Below are positions 22,040 through 30,574 of a DNA stretch of 43,250 nt, in pieces; positions within the stretch are counted from its first letter, which is position 1; each line of letters starts with the position of its first letter. A model generated the notes under the pieces. That model searched no databases and had not been told where the DNA came from. It saw only the letters and a list, made by a program, of their open reading frames with translations. The DNA is taken from contig JALSQD010000037.1 of assembly GCA_026985615.1 (NCBI GenBank), positions 1 to 43,250 on the forward strand, in the 5' to 3' direction. This DNA is from Thermaceae bacterium. Its GTDB lineage: Bacteria; Deinococcota; Deinococci; Deinococcales; Marinithermaceae. Position numbers and translations under genes: made by a program.

Positions 22040-22749
22040 GCGAGACGTGGAAGGAACAACTGGCGCAGGGACGGGTCGAGGAGGCCCTGGCCCTGGTCAA
22101 GCTCTCGGGCGAGGGCCCGCGGGCGGCGCTCGAGGTGCTGGCCGACGTGCGCCTGCGCCTGCGCATGCGCCGCCCGACCGAGGCGCTCGAGCTCGTGCGC
22201 GCGCACGCGGACAAGCTGGCCGAGATCGTGGACGTGGAACGGCTCGAGCGCGCACTCGCCGACCTGGAAGAAGAGCACTTCGAAGACTGGCTCGAAGACC
22301 CGCTGGTGGGTGCCGAGGCCTGGGTGCTGCGCGGTCTGCTGGACGTGGCCGAGGGCCGGCTTGAGGAGGGGCGCGACGCCTTCGCCGAGGCCGCCCGGCG
22401 CGACCCCCGGCACTGGCGGGCCTGGACTAACCTCGGCAACGCCGAGCTCGAGCTCGGCGACCTGGAGGCCGCCGAACGGGCCTACGAGGAGGCCAAGAAG
22501 CGCAACGAGAACTACCCCGAGGTCTACCAGGGTATGGCGGCGCTGGCCAAGCGCCGCGGCCAGATTGACCGCATGGTGCGCATGCTCAAGCTCGCCCAGA
22601 AGAAGCGGATGGCCCCGCGCGACGAGCAGCTGCCCGGCGCGGTGCTGCCCCCCCGCCGGCCGGGGCTGGGGTCGCTGCTGGGCGGGCGCTACCGCTGGAT
22701 CCTCTGGATCGGGCTCATCCTGCTGGCCTACTGGTGGACCCAGCGCTAA
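22036..22749 (+). CDS. TPR protein with C-terminal membrane anchor
   Basis: 237 aa. Helical repeats: two or three TPR-like units, the clearest at about 118-152 (AWTNLGNAELELGDLEAAERAYEEA). The C-terminus has a basic/Pro-rich linker and one hydrophobic helix at about 216-235 (WILWIGLILLAYWW), so it is tail-anchored with the TPRs in the cytoplasm. TTG start is supported by GAGGAGG at 22022-22028 with 7-base spacing, and TTGA overlaps the glgA stop. Function unknown; a scaffold role is usual for TPRs. Confidence 0.72.
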   Translation: MSETWKEQLAQGRVEEALALVKLSGEGPRAALEVLADVRLRLRMRRPTEALELVRAHADKLAEIVDVERLERALADLEEEHFEDWLEDPLVGAEAWVLRGLLDVAEGRLEEGRDAFAEAARRDPRHWRAWTNLGNAELELGDLEAAERAYEEAKKRNENYPEVYQGMAALAKRRGQIDRMVRMLKLAQKKRMAPRDEQLPGAVLPPRRPGLGSLLGGRYRWILWIGLILLAYWWTQR

Positions 22750-22770
22750 TCGGGCTCATTGGCGGCGCGG

Positions 22771-22776
22771 TAGCCT
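22771..22776 (+). promoter_or_regulatory. -10 element (TAGCCT) for the propeller protein
   Basis: TAGCCT seven bases before the ATG at 22784; no ribosome site is seen. Confidence 0.4.
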
Positions 22777-22783
22777 GGCTTTC

Positions 22784-23992
22784 ATGATGCGCGAGGTTCG
22801 TTTCGTGGTGGTTGCGCTGGGGCTCTTCCTCGCCCCCGCGCTGGCGACCGACGGCGTCGTCTGGGGCGAGCAGTGGGGCTCGCCCTCCTGGGAGGCCGCC
22901 TTCGCCGTCTCCGGTCGGTGGGTGGTGGGGTGGACAGCGGGCGACCTCTTTGCCGAGGGAGCGGGGGTGGACGCCTTCGTGGTGGACGCCGCCGCCGGAC
23001 CGCCGCGGGGCTGGCAGTCGGCCTGGCCAGGGCTCGAGCGCGCTTACGCGCTGGAGGCCCTGCCGGACGGCTACGCCTGGGCGGGCACCGTGGCCGCGGG
23101 CGCGCCCGACGCCATGCGCGCTCAGACCGACGCCTTGCTGGTGCGGATGACGGCGGAGGGCGCGGTGGCCTGGAAGGCCACGGTGGGCGGCCCGCTCACC
23201 GACGAGGCGCACGCGCTCGCGCCCGCCTCGGGGGGCGGCCTCTACCTGGCGGGTCAGGTGGAGGGGCGGGTCTACGCCCCCGGCGCGGGGGGAAGCGACG
23301 TCTTCGTGGCCCGTTTCGACGCCGGAGGGCGCGAGCTCTGGGGTGCGCAGTGGGGCACGGACGATGACGACTACCTCACCGCCGCGGCCCCCGACGGCGC
23401 GGGCGGCGTCTACCTGGCTGGCTACAGCGACGTCGACGAGGACTGCCGCCGCGTCAGCGAGCGCGGCTTCGTGCTCCACTACGGACCGGATGGGGAGCTC
23501 ACCTGGGTCTACCGCTGGGGCTTCGACGCCGCTTCGCGCCCGGTGGCGCTGGCGGCGGACGGCGCGGGGGTCTGGGTCCTGGGTCAGACCGACGGTCCGT
23601 TCTACGGCGCTTTCGGCGGCGGCCGCGACGTCTTCGTGGTCCACCTGAGCGACGGCGGCGCGCCGGGCGCGGGGGCGCAGTGGGGCGGCGACGAGGCTGA
23701 CCTCGCCTACGCGCTCGCGCGCGCGGACGACGGTACCCTCTGGGTGGCCGGCGCCACCGCGAACGCGCTCTTCGGTCCTTCGGCGGGTGGCTTCGACGCC
23801 TTCGTGGCCCGGCTGGGGGCGGACGGCCGCCCCGCGGCCGGCTGGCAGGCGGGAAGCCCCGCCCGCGACGAGGCGCGCGCCCTCGCGCTCACCCCGGATG
23901 GCCCGCTGGTGGCGGGTCTCACCTACGGCGACCTCCTCGGTGCGAACGCGGGGCAGGCCGACGCCTGGGCGGCGCTACTGCGCGGTTTCTGA
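22784..23992 (+). CDS. Secreted beta-propeller (SBBP-type) repeat protein
   Basis: 402 aa with a signal peptide ending near residue 22 (GLFLAPALA). The mature part is a series of about six to seven blades with recurring strands G-x-L-Y/W-L-A-G and DVFVARFDAGG / DAFVARLGADG / DVFVVHLSDGG, each followed by W-G. This is the SBBP (seven-bladed beta-propeller) repeat family of secreted proteins. No enzymatic residues are evident; the role is probably extracellular or envelope binding. It overlaps the convergent DUF3137 gene by 18 bp at the 3' end. Confidence 0.75.
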   Translation: MMREVRFVVVALGLFLAPALATDGVVWGEQWGSPSWEAAFAVSGRWVVGWTAGDLFAEGAGVDAFVVDAAAGPPRGWQSAWPGLERAYALEALPDGYAWAGTVAAGAPDAMRAQTDALLVRMTAEGAVAWKATVGGPLTDEAHALAPASGGGLYLAGQVEGRVYAPGAGGSDVFVARFDAGGRELWGAQWGTDDDDYLTAAAPDGAGGVYLAGYSDVDEDCRRVSERGFVLHYGPDGELTWVYRWGFDAASRPVALAADGAGVWVLGQTDGPFYGAFGGGRDVFVVHLSDGGAPGAGAQWGGDEADLAYALARADDGTLWVAGATANALFGPSAGGFDAFVARLGADGRPAAGWQAGSPARDEARALALTPDGPLVAGLTYGDLLGANAGQADAWAALLRGF

Positions 23993-24991
23993 GGGGCCCG
24001 ATCCCCCACCCAGGGCGCGCTCGCCCCAGACGCGTACGTTGAGCCCCAGCTCGATCACGACGGCCCGCATCGTGCGCAACGCCTCGGCGTAGGCGTGCAA
24101 GCGGCCCACGTCCACCGCACTGCGCCACGGCGGCGGAGGCTCGAAGAGGTCGCGCCGCTGGGGGATGGCCAGGTAGAGCGTGCCGTCGAGCGCGGCGGCG
24201 TAGAGCTCGCCGTGGCGGTCGCGGAAAGCCCGCAAGGCCGCCATGAGGCGCGTGCTGAGGACGTAGCGGGCGGTGATGGGGTCGCTGGCGTAGACCACGA
24301 AGCGCTCCTCGAAGGCGGGGTCCTCGAGCTTGACGAGCCCCAGGCCGCGGAGCCGGCCGCCGAGCCGTTGCAGGCTGCGCGAGAGTAGCCCCAGCCAGCG
24401 CTCGCTGCGGTCGGGGTAGACGAGAACAGTGCCGGTGAAGGCCTTGGGGAACTCCGCCACTGCGAAGAGGCCGCGGAAAATTGTGCTGTAGTGGGTGCGG
24501 CAGCCGTCGTTGTCACACTCTTCCCGTTCCTCCTGGGCGTGGACCTCGGCAAAGCGCAGCGGCACGCCCTCGACCTCGCCCTCGAATAGATCCTCGCTGG
24601 CGTAGCGGTCGGGCCGGGTCGGGAAGAGGCGACTTGCCAGGAAGACCTCCTGGGGCAGCCCCGCCTCCGGATCGTGGCGAAAGCCAGGCAGCACCGCCTG
24701 CACGAGGGGCTCGAGCACCTCCTGCCGGTAGGCCTCGTGGTAGGGGCGGGCGGCGGCCCGCGACCGCATCAGGGCCCAGACGAACAGGGCGAAGGCGCTA
24801 CCAAAGAAGACGGGCCACCCGGCCGCGCCCAGGAGCGGGCGCGCCAGGTAGAGGGCGGCTACAACCAGGGCGAAGGTGAGCCAGGTGCGCGCCACCTGCG
24901 CGCGGGCGCTGCGGCGCAGCGCCTCGAGCGCGCGCGAGCGACGGATCAGCCCTTCGAGTTCGGGCAGCGGGGCGTCTGCGGTTAGCGCCAC
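23975..24991 (-). CDS. DUF3137-like membrane protein, paralogue 2
   Basis: 338 aa: two hydrophobic helices near 35-55 and 60-75, then a cytoplasmic domain with IFRGLFAVAEFPKAFTGTVLVYPDR and YASDPITARYVLS, the pattern of DUF3137. It is clearly a paralogue of the gene upstream: FRGLFFVAEFNKPTRG, YASDAETAHYVLT and NRKIWGEEA/NVRVWGERA align in the same order. An insert with CDNDGC gives a possible Cys pair absent from the paralogue. The GTG start overlaps the upstream stop by 10 bases. DUF3137 is usually next to lemA, as here, but its function is not known. Confidence 0.72.
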   Translation of the reverse strand: MALTADAPLPELEGLIRRSRALEALRRSARAQVARTWLTFALVVAALYLARPLLGAAGWPVFFGSAFALFVWALMRSRAAARPYHEAYRQEVLEPLVQAVLPGFRHDPEAGLPQEVFLASRLFPTRPDRYASEDLFEGEVEGVPLRFAEVHAQEEREECDNDGCRTHYSTIFRGLFAVAEFPKAFTGTVLVYPDRSERWLGLLSRSLQRLGGRLRGLGLVKLEDPAFEERFVVYASDPITARYVLSTRLMAALRAFRDRHGELYAAALDGTLYLAIPQRRDLFEPPPPWRSAVDVGRLHAYAEALRTMRAVVIELGLNVRVWGERALGGGSGPSETAQ

Positions 24992-25968
24992 GCCTCTTCC
25001 CCCCAGATCTTGCGGTTGAGCCCCAGCTCCTCGACCAGGGCCAGGAAGAGGCCCACGTCCTCGAGGTAGCCGCGGAAGACCTTGGGGCTGGCCAGGGGGC
25101 CGAAGAGGGGGGGTTCGAGTAGGTTCTTGTGCGAGGCCACCGCCATGTAGAGCTTGCCGTAGACCACGGAGAAGGCCACCGGCGCGCCCACCTTGCGGCG
25201 GAACTCGGCCAGCCGCTCCATCAGCACCGGGGTGAGCACGTAGTGCGCGGTCTCGGCGTCGCTGGCGTAGACGCTGTAGTAGCGCTCGAAACGGGGGTCT
25301 TCCATCCGCACGTGCACCAGCTTGCCGGAATCGCGCCGCGGCTGCAGCGCGGCCGCGAGCGGTCCCAGGGCGCCCTCGAGCGCGTCGGGGTAGACGACCA
25401 CCTGACCGCGCGTGGGTTTGTTGAACTCGGCCACGAAGAAGAGGCCGCGAAAGAGCACCTGCTTGCTCGGCACCTTGCGCCCGCCGCCCGGGCCCCGGGG
25501 CTGCTCGAGTTCGCGGTAGCCCACCACCTCCGAGAACTTGACCTCCACGTCCTCGTAGCGGCCCACCACCAGGTCCTCGCCCTCCACGCCCGAGAAGGGG
25601 GCGGAAAAGAGCAGGCTCGCTTCCAGGTCGAACGGGCCCACCGAGCCCAGCGGGGCGTAGTCCACGTCACGCAGGAGCTCCTTCATCATCGGGCGGATGA
25701 CCTTGCGCTTGAACTCGTACTTGAAGGGGTAGATCAGGCTGGGAGAAAGCCAAGCCGCGAGGCCCGCCGCCACCAGCGGCAGCCCCACCAGGTAGAGCCA
25801 GCTGCCGCCCAGGCGCACCAGCCAGGCGCCCAGCAGCAGACTGGGGATGATGAGCGCGGCCCAGGCCGCCGCCAGCGTGAGCCAGGTCTTGCGGCGTTCG
25901 GGCTCGAGCGCGCGGATCTGGGGAACGAGCCGGTAGTAGGCGCTTAGAGGGCTCGGCGAGGCGGGCAT
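24982..25968 (-). CDS. DUF3137-like membrane protein, paralogue 1
   Basis: 328 aa, two helices near 28-70 and the same DUF3137 core as its neighbour (FRGLFFVAEFN, YASDAETAHYVLTPVLM, LYMAVASHKNLLEPP). It starts 10 bases after the lemA stop with no clear ribosome site and overlaps the downstream copy by 10 bases. The three genes make one operon. Two tandem DUF3137 copies with one lemA suggest a heteromeric membrane partner, which is inference. Confidence 0.75.
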   Translation of the reverse strand: MPASPSPLSAYYRLVPQIRALEPERRKTWLTLAAAWAALIIPSLLLGAWLVRLGGSWLYLVGLPLVAAGLAAWLSPSLIYPFKYEFKRKVIRPMMKELLRDVDYAPLGSVGPFDLEASLLFSAPFSGVEGEDLVVGRYEDVEVKFSEVVGYRELEQPRGPGGGRKVPSKQVLFRGLFFVAEFNKPTRGQVVVYPDALEGALGPLAAALQPRRDSGKLVHVRMEDPRFERYYSVYASDAETAHYVLTPVLMERLAEFRRKVGAPVAFSVVYGKLYMAVASHKNLLEPPLFGPLASPKVFRGYLEDVGLFLALVEELGLNRKIWGEEAWR

Positions 25969-25978
25969 CGGGGCCAGA

Positions 25979-26545
25979 TCAAGCGTTGCCGAAGAGGTCG
26001 GCTACACTGGGCGCGGCGGACTCGGACTTTTCCACCTCGAAGACCTTACGCCGCTTGAGGCCCATCCAACCGGCCACCAGGTTCGAGGGGAACATCTCGA
26101 TGGCGTTGTTGAACTCGACGACGGCCGCGTTGAAGGCACGCCGGGCGGCCGAGATCTGCTCCTCGATCTCGTTGAGGGCGGCCTGCAGTTGCAGGAAGTT
26201 CTGGTTGGCCTTGAGATCGGGGTAGGCCTCGAGCTGCACCAGTAGCCGGCCCAGCAGGCCCGACATCTGCCCCTCCAGACCCAGACGTTCGTCGTCGTCC
26301 TTGGCCTGGCCGATGCGAGAGCGCAGCTCGGTCACCTTTTCCAACAGCTCACGCTCGTGCTTGGCGTAGCCCTTGACGGTCGCGACGAGGTTGGGAATGA
26401 GGTCGTAGCGCTTTTTCAGCAGCGCGTCAACTGCGCCTTGGGCGTAGTCGATCTGGTTCTTGCGGGCAATGAGCGTGTTGTAGGTGAGCGCGATCAATCC
26501 ACCGGCAATGGCCAAGACGATTAAAAAAATCCATAGGGCCGTCAC
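25979..26545 (-). CDS. lemA: LemA-family membrane protein
   Basis: 188 aa from a GTG that sits five bases after a perfect ribosome site GAGGAGGT (26558-26551); a longer form starting at 26560 would begin within that site and is rejected. N-terminal membrane helix (WIFLIVLAIAGGLIAL), then a four-helix domain with the LemA hallmark KRYDLIPNLVATVKGYAKHE and a C-terminal FNNAIEMFPSNLVAGWMG. LemA proteins are predicted to expose the helical domain outside; the function is unknown. Always or often paired with DUF3137, as here. Confidence 0.88.
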   Translation of the reverse strand: MTALWIFLIVLAIAGGLIALTYNTLIARKNQIDYAQGAVDALLKKRYDLIPNLVATVKGYAKHERELLEKVTELRSRIGQAKDDDERLGLEGQMSGLLGRLLVQLEAYPDLKANQNFLQLQAALNEIEEQISAARRAFNAAVVEFNNAIEMFPSNLVAGWMGLKRRKVFEVEKSESAAPSVADLFGNA

Positions 26546-26565
26546 GGCACACCTCCTCAAAAACT

Positions 26566-26571
26566 AGTCTA
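26566..26571 (-). promoter_or_regulatory. -10 element (TAGACT) of the lemA operon
   Basis: TAGACT, then a leader of about 13 nt with GAGGAGGT. Just upstream lie two perfect inverted repeats (26579-26593 and 26594-26609). Confidence 0.45.
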
Positions 26572-26578
26572 TTTTTAC

Positions 26579-26609
26579 ACAGTTTTTAACTGTACCCCCA
26601 AATGGGGGT
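26579..26609. repeat. Two abutting inverted repeats upstream of lemA
   Basis: ACAGTT-TTT-AACTGT (26579-26593) directly followed by ACCCCC-AAAT-GGGGGT (26594-26609). The first is at the -35 position of the lemA promoter (operator-like); the second could end the CDF transcript coming from the right. Confidence 0.5.
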
Positions 26610-26631
26610 CAGCTACCCTTAACCCCTGGGC

Positions 26632-27531
26632 TCACAATTTGTAGGGGCCGCTGTGTATCGCTTCGTTCTCAGGTTCCACGTGAATGACCGCCACCGCGCC
26701 TGGCACGGCCTCGGCCAGAGCGCGCTCGAGCCGGTCGGTGATCGCGTGGGCCTCCTCCACGCTCATCCGCCCCGGTACCACCAGGTGGAACTCCACGAAG
26801 GCGCGGGGTCCGGCGCTGCGGGTGCGCAGGTCGTGATACTCGAGCGCTCCGTCAAGGTTTGCCTCGATCGTTCGCCGGATGCGCGCGACCTGGTCCGGTG
26901 GCAGGGCCTCGTCCATCAGCCCGCCCACTGAGCGGCGCACCAGCCCCAGTCCGATCCAGAGCACGTTGATGGCCACGAGCACTGCCACCACCGGGTCGAG
27001 CCACCACCAGCCCAGCACCCAGGCCAGCGTAGCCCCCAGCAGCACTCCCGCGGTGGAAATCACGTCGCTCAGCAGGTGCCAGGCGTCGGCCACCAGCGCC
27101 GGCGAGCGCGAGCGGCGTCCCTGGGCAAGCAGCAGCCAGGCCCAGCCAGCCATGACCCCGCCCGCGAGTGCCACCAGCGCCAGCCCCAGTGCCGGCTGGT
27201 CGAAGGGCTGGGGGTCAGCGAAGCGGCCCCAGGCGGTGCGCATCATCTCGAAGGCGGCGAAGAGGATCAGCGCCCCTTCGACCACCGCCGAGAAGTACTC
27301 CGCCTTGGTGTGGCCGAAGGGGTGGGTGGCGTCGGCGGGGCGCACGGCCACCGAGAGGGCAAGCAGCGCGGCCGCCGCGGCCACGATATTGACAATCGAC
27401 TCGAGCGCGTCGGAGTAGATGGCCACCGAGCCGGTGAGGCGCCAGGCGGTCCACTTGATGGCGAAGACGGCCACCCCCACGACTACGCTCCAGCGGGCCA
27501 TGCGCAACGCGGGATCGGACCGGCCGCTCAC
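26632..27531 (-). CDS. CDF-family cation efflux protein
   Basis: 299 aa, six helices then a cytoplasmic ferredoxin-like C-terminal domain (about 205-299). Membrane metal site: SDALESIVN in TM2 and DAWHLLSDV in TM5, so the H-x3-D pair is standard while the TM2 pair is E-x3-N where YiiP has D-x3-D; this variant is seen in other CDF groups and may shift selectivity. It would export Zn2+, Fe2+, Mn2+ or Cd2+ using protons. Its GTG overlaps the dusA stop (GTGA), so it is translated with ispH-dusA despite the unrelated function. Confidence 0.85.
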   Translation of the reverse strand: MSGRSDPALRMARWSVVVGVAVFAIKWTAWRLTGSVAIYSDALESIVNIVAAAAALLALSVAVRPADATHPFGHTKAEYFSAVVEGALILFAAFEMMRTAWGRFADPQPFDQPALGLALVALAGGVMAGWAWLLLAQGRRSRSPALVADAWHLLSDVISTAGVLLGATLAWVLGWWWLDPVVAVLVAINVLWIGLGLVRRSVGGLMDEALPPDQVARIRRTIEANLDGALEYHDLRTRSAGPRAFVEFHLVVPGRMSVEEAHAITDRLERALAEAVPGAVAVIHVEPENEAIHSGPYKL

Positions 27532-28499
27532 GCACCCACCTCCTCAAGTGGGGCGAGGGCGACGAGGCCGCCCGGCGGCAGCCGCCTCGCCCGCAGCGCG
27601 GCGTCGAGGGCCTGGCGCCAGCGCCGCCCCCCGCGCTCGCCCTTGAAGAGGTTGAAAAGCGGCCGCAGGAGCGGGCGCAGCGGCGTCCCCTCGGCCAGCC
27701 GGTTCTCCAGGTAGGCCTGGTAGCGCTCCAGCACCGCGCGGCGCTCGGGGGCGTGCGGCTCGCCCCAGAGCAGCCGGTCGGCCGCGGCCCAGCGCCAGGG
27801 GCGGCCCCACATCGCCCGGCCCACCATCGCCCCGTCAACGCGCTCCAGGTGGACGCGGGCCTCTTCCAGGGTTCGGATGCCGCCGTTGGTGACAATGGCG
27901 AGCTCGGGGAAGGCGCGCTTGAGCCGGTAGACCGCCTCGTGCTCGAGCGGCGGAACTTCGCGGTTGGCCTTGGGGTCGAGTCCTCGGGTCCAGGCCTTGC
28001 GCGCGTGCACGATGAAGACGCGCGCCCCGGCCTCCGCCACCCGCTCCACGAAGCGTGTCAGGAAGGTCTCACCCGCGAGCTCGTCCACGCCGGTGCGGTG
28101 CTTGATCGAAAGCAGGACGCCCGTCTCCTCGTAGACGGCCCGCACGATCTCGGCCACCCGCTCGGGCCGGCGCATGAGCATCACCCCGAAGCCTCCCGCC
28201 TGGGCCCGGGGCGAGGGGCAGCCCACGTTCAGATTCACCTCGTCGTAGCCCCAACCCTGGGCGATGGCCACCGCTCGGGCCGCCAGCCGCGGGTCGGCCG
28301 AGCCGATCTGCAGGGCGACGGGGTGCTCGGATGGGTGAAAGTCCAGGTGCCGCGGCGGGTCGCCGTGGATTAAGGTGCGGTCCACCACCATCTCGCTGTA
28401 GAGGCGTGTGCGGCGGGTGATGAGGCGCAGCAAAAACCGGAAGTGCCGGTCGGTGCGCTCCATCATCGGCGCGAGGCTGAGGCGGCGGTCGGCGCTCAC
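27528..28499 (-). CDS. dusA: tRNA-dihydrouridine synthase (DusA group)
   Basis: 323 aa. TIM barrel with the FMN-binding motifs APMMERTDRHFR at 11-22, NLNVGCPSP with the catalytic Cys near 95, KHRTGVD, and GLDPKANREVPPL with the Asn-Arg typical of DusA. It reduces uridine in the D-loop of tRNA. The ispH gene ends one base before this start, and the CDF gene begins inside its stop codon, so the three are one operon. Among Dus groups the DusA assignment rests on the GLDPKANR and RLYSEM motifs. Confidence 0.9.
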   Translation of the reverse strand: MSADRRLSLAPMMERTDRHFRFLLRLITRRTRLYSEMVVDRTLIHGDPPRHLDFHPSEHPVALQIGSADPRLAARAVAIAQGWGYDEVNLNVGCPSPRAQAGGFGVMLMRRPERVAEIVRAVYEETGVLLSIKHRTGVDELAGETFLTRFVERVAEAGARVFIVHARKAWTRGLDPKANREVPPLEHEAVYRLKRAFPELAIVTNGGIRTLEEARVHLERVDGAMVGRAMWGRPWRWAAADRLLWGEPHAPERRAVLERYQAYLENRLAEGTPLRPLLRPLFNLFKGERGGRRWRQALDAALRARRLPPGGLVALAPLEEVGA

Positions 28500-28500
28500 G

Positions 28501-29502
28501 TCACACCCCGCTCATACCTGGGGACACGCGGGCGGGCTCGCGAAAGCGGATCTGCTCCCAGTCGCCCTCCTCGACGACCTCGAGGTCGGGAAAGAGCCGG
28601 CGCAGGTAGGCGAGCACGTCCTGCACCAGGTCCTCGGGGGTGCTCGCCGCCGAGGTGATGCCCACCGCGCGCACGCCCTCGAACCACTCGGGCCGCAGAT
28701 CGGCTACGGTGTCGATGCGCTCGGCGCGGGTCATGCTGCGGGCGATCTCGTAGAGCCGCATGCCGTTGGAGGAGTAGGAGCTCGTCAGCACCAAGAAGAG
28801 GTCCACGTGCGGGGCGATGCGCTTGACCTGGTCCTGGCGGTTCTTGGTGGCGTAGCAGAGGTCGTCGCGGCTGGGAAGCACCAGGTTGGGGAAGCGCGCC
28901 TTTAGAATCTCGATGGTCTTGTCGGTGTCGTCTACACTCAGCGTTGTCTGGGTGAGCACCACCACGCGGTCGGGGTCGGGCACCTCGACCGTGCGCGGGT
29001 CGGCCATGCGCGGGTCGCGCCCCACGTGGGTGTGGACGGCCACCAGGATGGTGTGTTCGGGGGCCTCGCCGTAGGTGCCCTTGACCTCCTGGTGGTCGGC
29101 CGAGTCGCCGATGAGCAGCACGGTGTAGCCCATCTCGGCGTAGCGGCGGGCCTCGGTGTGCACCTTGGTCACCAGCGGGCAGGTGGCGTCGATGTAGCCC
29201 CAGCCCATGGCGCGCACTTGCTCGCGCACCTGGGGCGGGATGCCGTGGGCCGAGAAGACCACGGTCCGCGCCAGCTTGTGGCGGCGTTCCAGCTCGGCGA
29301 TCTCGGACAGGTCCTCGATGAAGTGAACTCCGTGCTGCTCGCGTAGCCGCCCCACCACCACGTCGTTGTGCACAATCGAGTGGTAGACCACCAGGTCGCC
29401 CTCCTCCGCCAGTTCAAGGGCGGCCTTCTCCACGGCCCGGATGGCCATCACCACGCCGGCGCAGAAGCCGCGGGGTTTGGCCAGGTAGACGCGTAGGCTC
29501 AC
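28501..29502 (-). CDS. ispH: 4-hydroxy-3-methylbut-2-enyl diphosphate reductase
   Basis: 333 aa. All three Fe-S cysteines are present: C14 (RGFCAGV), C108 (DATCPL), C216 (DDLCYATKNRQ); the catalytic Glu is in DHQEVKGT at 136-142, and SSYSSNGMRL binds the diphosphate. It makes IPP and DMAPP in the last MEP-pathway step. GTG start six bases after TAGAAT (leaderless). It leads the ispH-dusA-CDF operon and begins 22 bp after dprA's stop. Confidence 0.95.
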   Translation of the reverse strand: MSLRVYLAKPRGFCAGVVMAIRAVEKAALELAEEGDLVVYHSIVHNDVVVGRLREQHGVHFIEDLSEIAELERRHKLARTVVFSAHGIPPQVREQVRAMGWGYIDATCPLVTKVHTEARRYAEMGYTVLLIGDSADHQEVKGTYGEAPEHTILVAVHTHVGRDPRMADPRTVEVPDPDRVVVLTQTTLSVDDTDKTIEILKARFPNLVLPSRDDLCYATKNRQDQVKRIAPHVDLFLVLTSSYSSNGMRLYEIARSMTRAERIDTVADLRPEWFEGVRAVGITSAASTPEDLVQDVLAYLRRLFPDLEVVEEGDWEQIRFREPARVSPGMSGV

Positions 29503-29508
29503 GGGAGC

Positions 29509-29514
29509 ATTCTA
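29509..29514 (-). promoter_or_regulatory. -10 element (TAGAAT), leaderless promoter of ispH-dusA-CDF
   Basis: TAGAAT, six bases, GTG at 29502. Confidence 0.6.
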
Positions 29515-29524
29515 GCAAGCGGGC

Positions 29525-30547
29525 TCAGACCGCCTCGTAGCGCCCGCCCGGCAGCGCCCGCACGTGCCCGGAGAGCTCGAGCCGGGTGAGCAGCCCCAGC
29601 ACCTCGGCGGGGCCGAGTCCCAGCGCGAGCGCCAGGTCGTCGGGCAGCGACTCGCCGCGCTCGCGCAGCAGTTGCCACAGCCGTCCCGCCGTTCCCTCGG
29701 GCTCGGGCGGGGCCCCGGCCGCGCCGGTGCGGGCCAGACCCAGGGCCTCGAGCACGTCGCCGGGCTCGAGCACCGCGCCCGCCCCGTCGGCGAGCAGCCG
29801 GTTGCTGCCGCGGCTGGCCCAGTCGGAGGGCCGGCCCGGAACTGCCAGCACCTCGCGCCCCAGCTCGGCTGCCAGCGCGGCGGTGATCAAAGCGCCCGAC
29901 TTCTCGGGCGCCTGCACGATCACCACCGCGTTGGCCAGCGCGGCGATGAGCCGGTTGCGCCGGGGAAAGCTGCCGGCGCTGGGCCCGCTGCCCAGCGACA
30001 GCTCGCTCATCAGGGTCACCCGCGCGGCCAGCCCGGCGTTCTCGGGCGGGTAGACGACGTTCACCCCGCTGCCGAGCACCGCCAGGGTGGCCCCCCCGCC
30101 CGCGAGCGCCCCCTCGTGGGCGGCGGTGTCCACGCCCCGCGCCAGGCCGCTGATCACGGCCACGCCCGCATTGGCTAGGTCCCGCGCGAGCTTCTGGGCA
30201 AAGTCGAGCGCCCAGGGTTGGGCGCGGCGGCTACCCACCACGGCCACGGCCGGCGCTTCGAAGTTCCAGCTCCCCTTCAGGTAGACGAGCGGGGGCGGGT
30301 CGGCCAGGTGGCGCAGCCGCTCGGGGTAGCCCGCCTCCCAGGCGCCCACGAGGCGCACCCCTAGCTCCGCCGCCCGCGCCCGGGTGCGTTCGGCCGCGCC
30401 CTGGGCGCGGGTGCGCTGGTAGGCGCGCGCGAGTTCGGGGCCCAACAGCTCCCCCAGGCGTTCGAGCCCCGCCTCCCCCTCGGCGAGCACGCGCGCGAAG
30501 CGTGCCGGCCCCACGCCCGGGGTGAGCGCCAGGTCCATCCAGGACAT
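29525..30547 (-). CDS. dprA: DNA-processing protein, RecA loader in competence
   Basis: 340 aa. Rossmann-fold DprA core with VVGSRRAQPW, ISGLARGVDTAAHEGAL, GSGVNVVYPPEN, and FPRRNRLIAAL; C-terminal winged-helix domain (DDLALALGLGPAEVLGLLTRLELSGHV). DprA protects incoming single-stranded DNA and loads RecA during natural transformation, consistent with competent Thermales. A leaderless start: TAAACT at 30554-30559 then six bases to ATG. A wHTH C-terminus is common in DprA of Deinococcota and other groups. Confidence 0.93.
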   Translation of the reverse strand: MSWMDLALTPGVGPARFARVLAEGEAGLERLGELLGPELARAYQRTRAQGAAERTRARAAELGVRLVGAWEAGYPERLRHLADPPPLVYLKGSWNFEAPAVAVVGSRRAQPWALDFAQKLARDLANAGVAVISGLARGVDTAAHEGALAGGGATLAVLGSGVNVVYPPENAGLAARVTLMSELSLGSGPSAGSFPRRNRLIAALANAVVIVQAPEKSGALITAALAAELGREVLAVPGRPSDWASRGSNRLLADGAGAVLEPGDVLEALGLARTGAAGAPPEPEGTAGRLWQLLRERGESLPDDLALALGLGPAEVLGLLTRLELSGHVRALPGGRYEAV

Positions 30548-30553
30548 AGTTCC

Positions 30554-30559
30554 AGTTTA
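30554..30559 (-). promoter_or_regulatory. -10 element (TAAACT), leaderless promoter of dprA
   Basis: TAAACT, six bases, ATG at 30547. Confidence 0.55.
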
Positions 30560-30574
30560 TCCACCCCACGGCCG

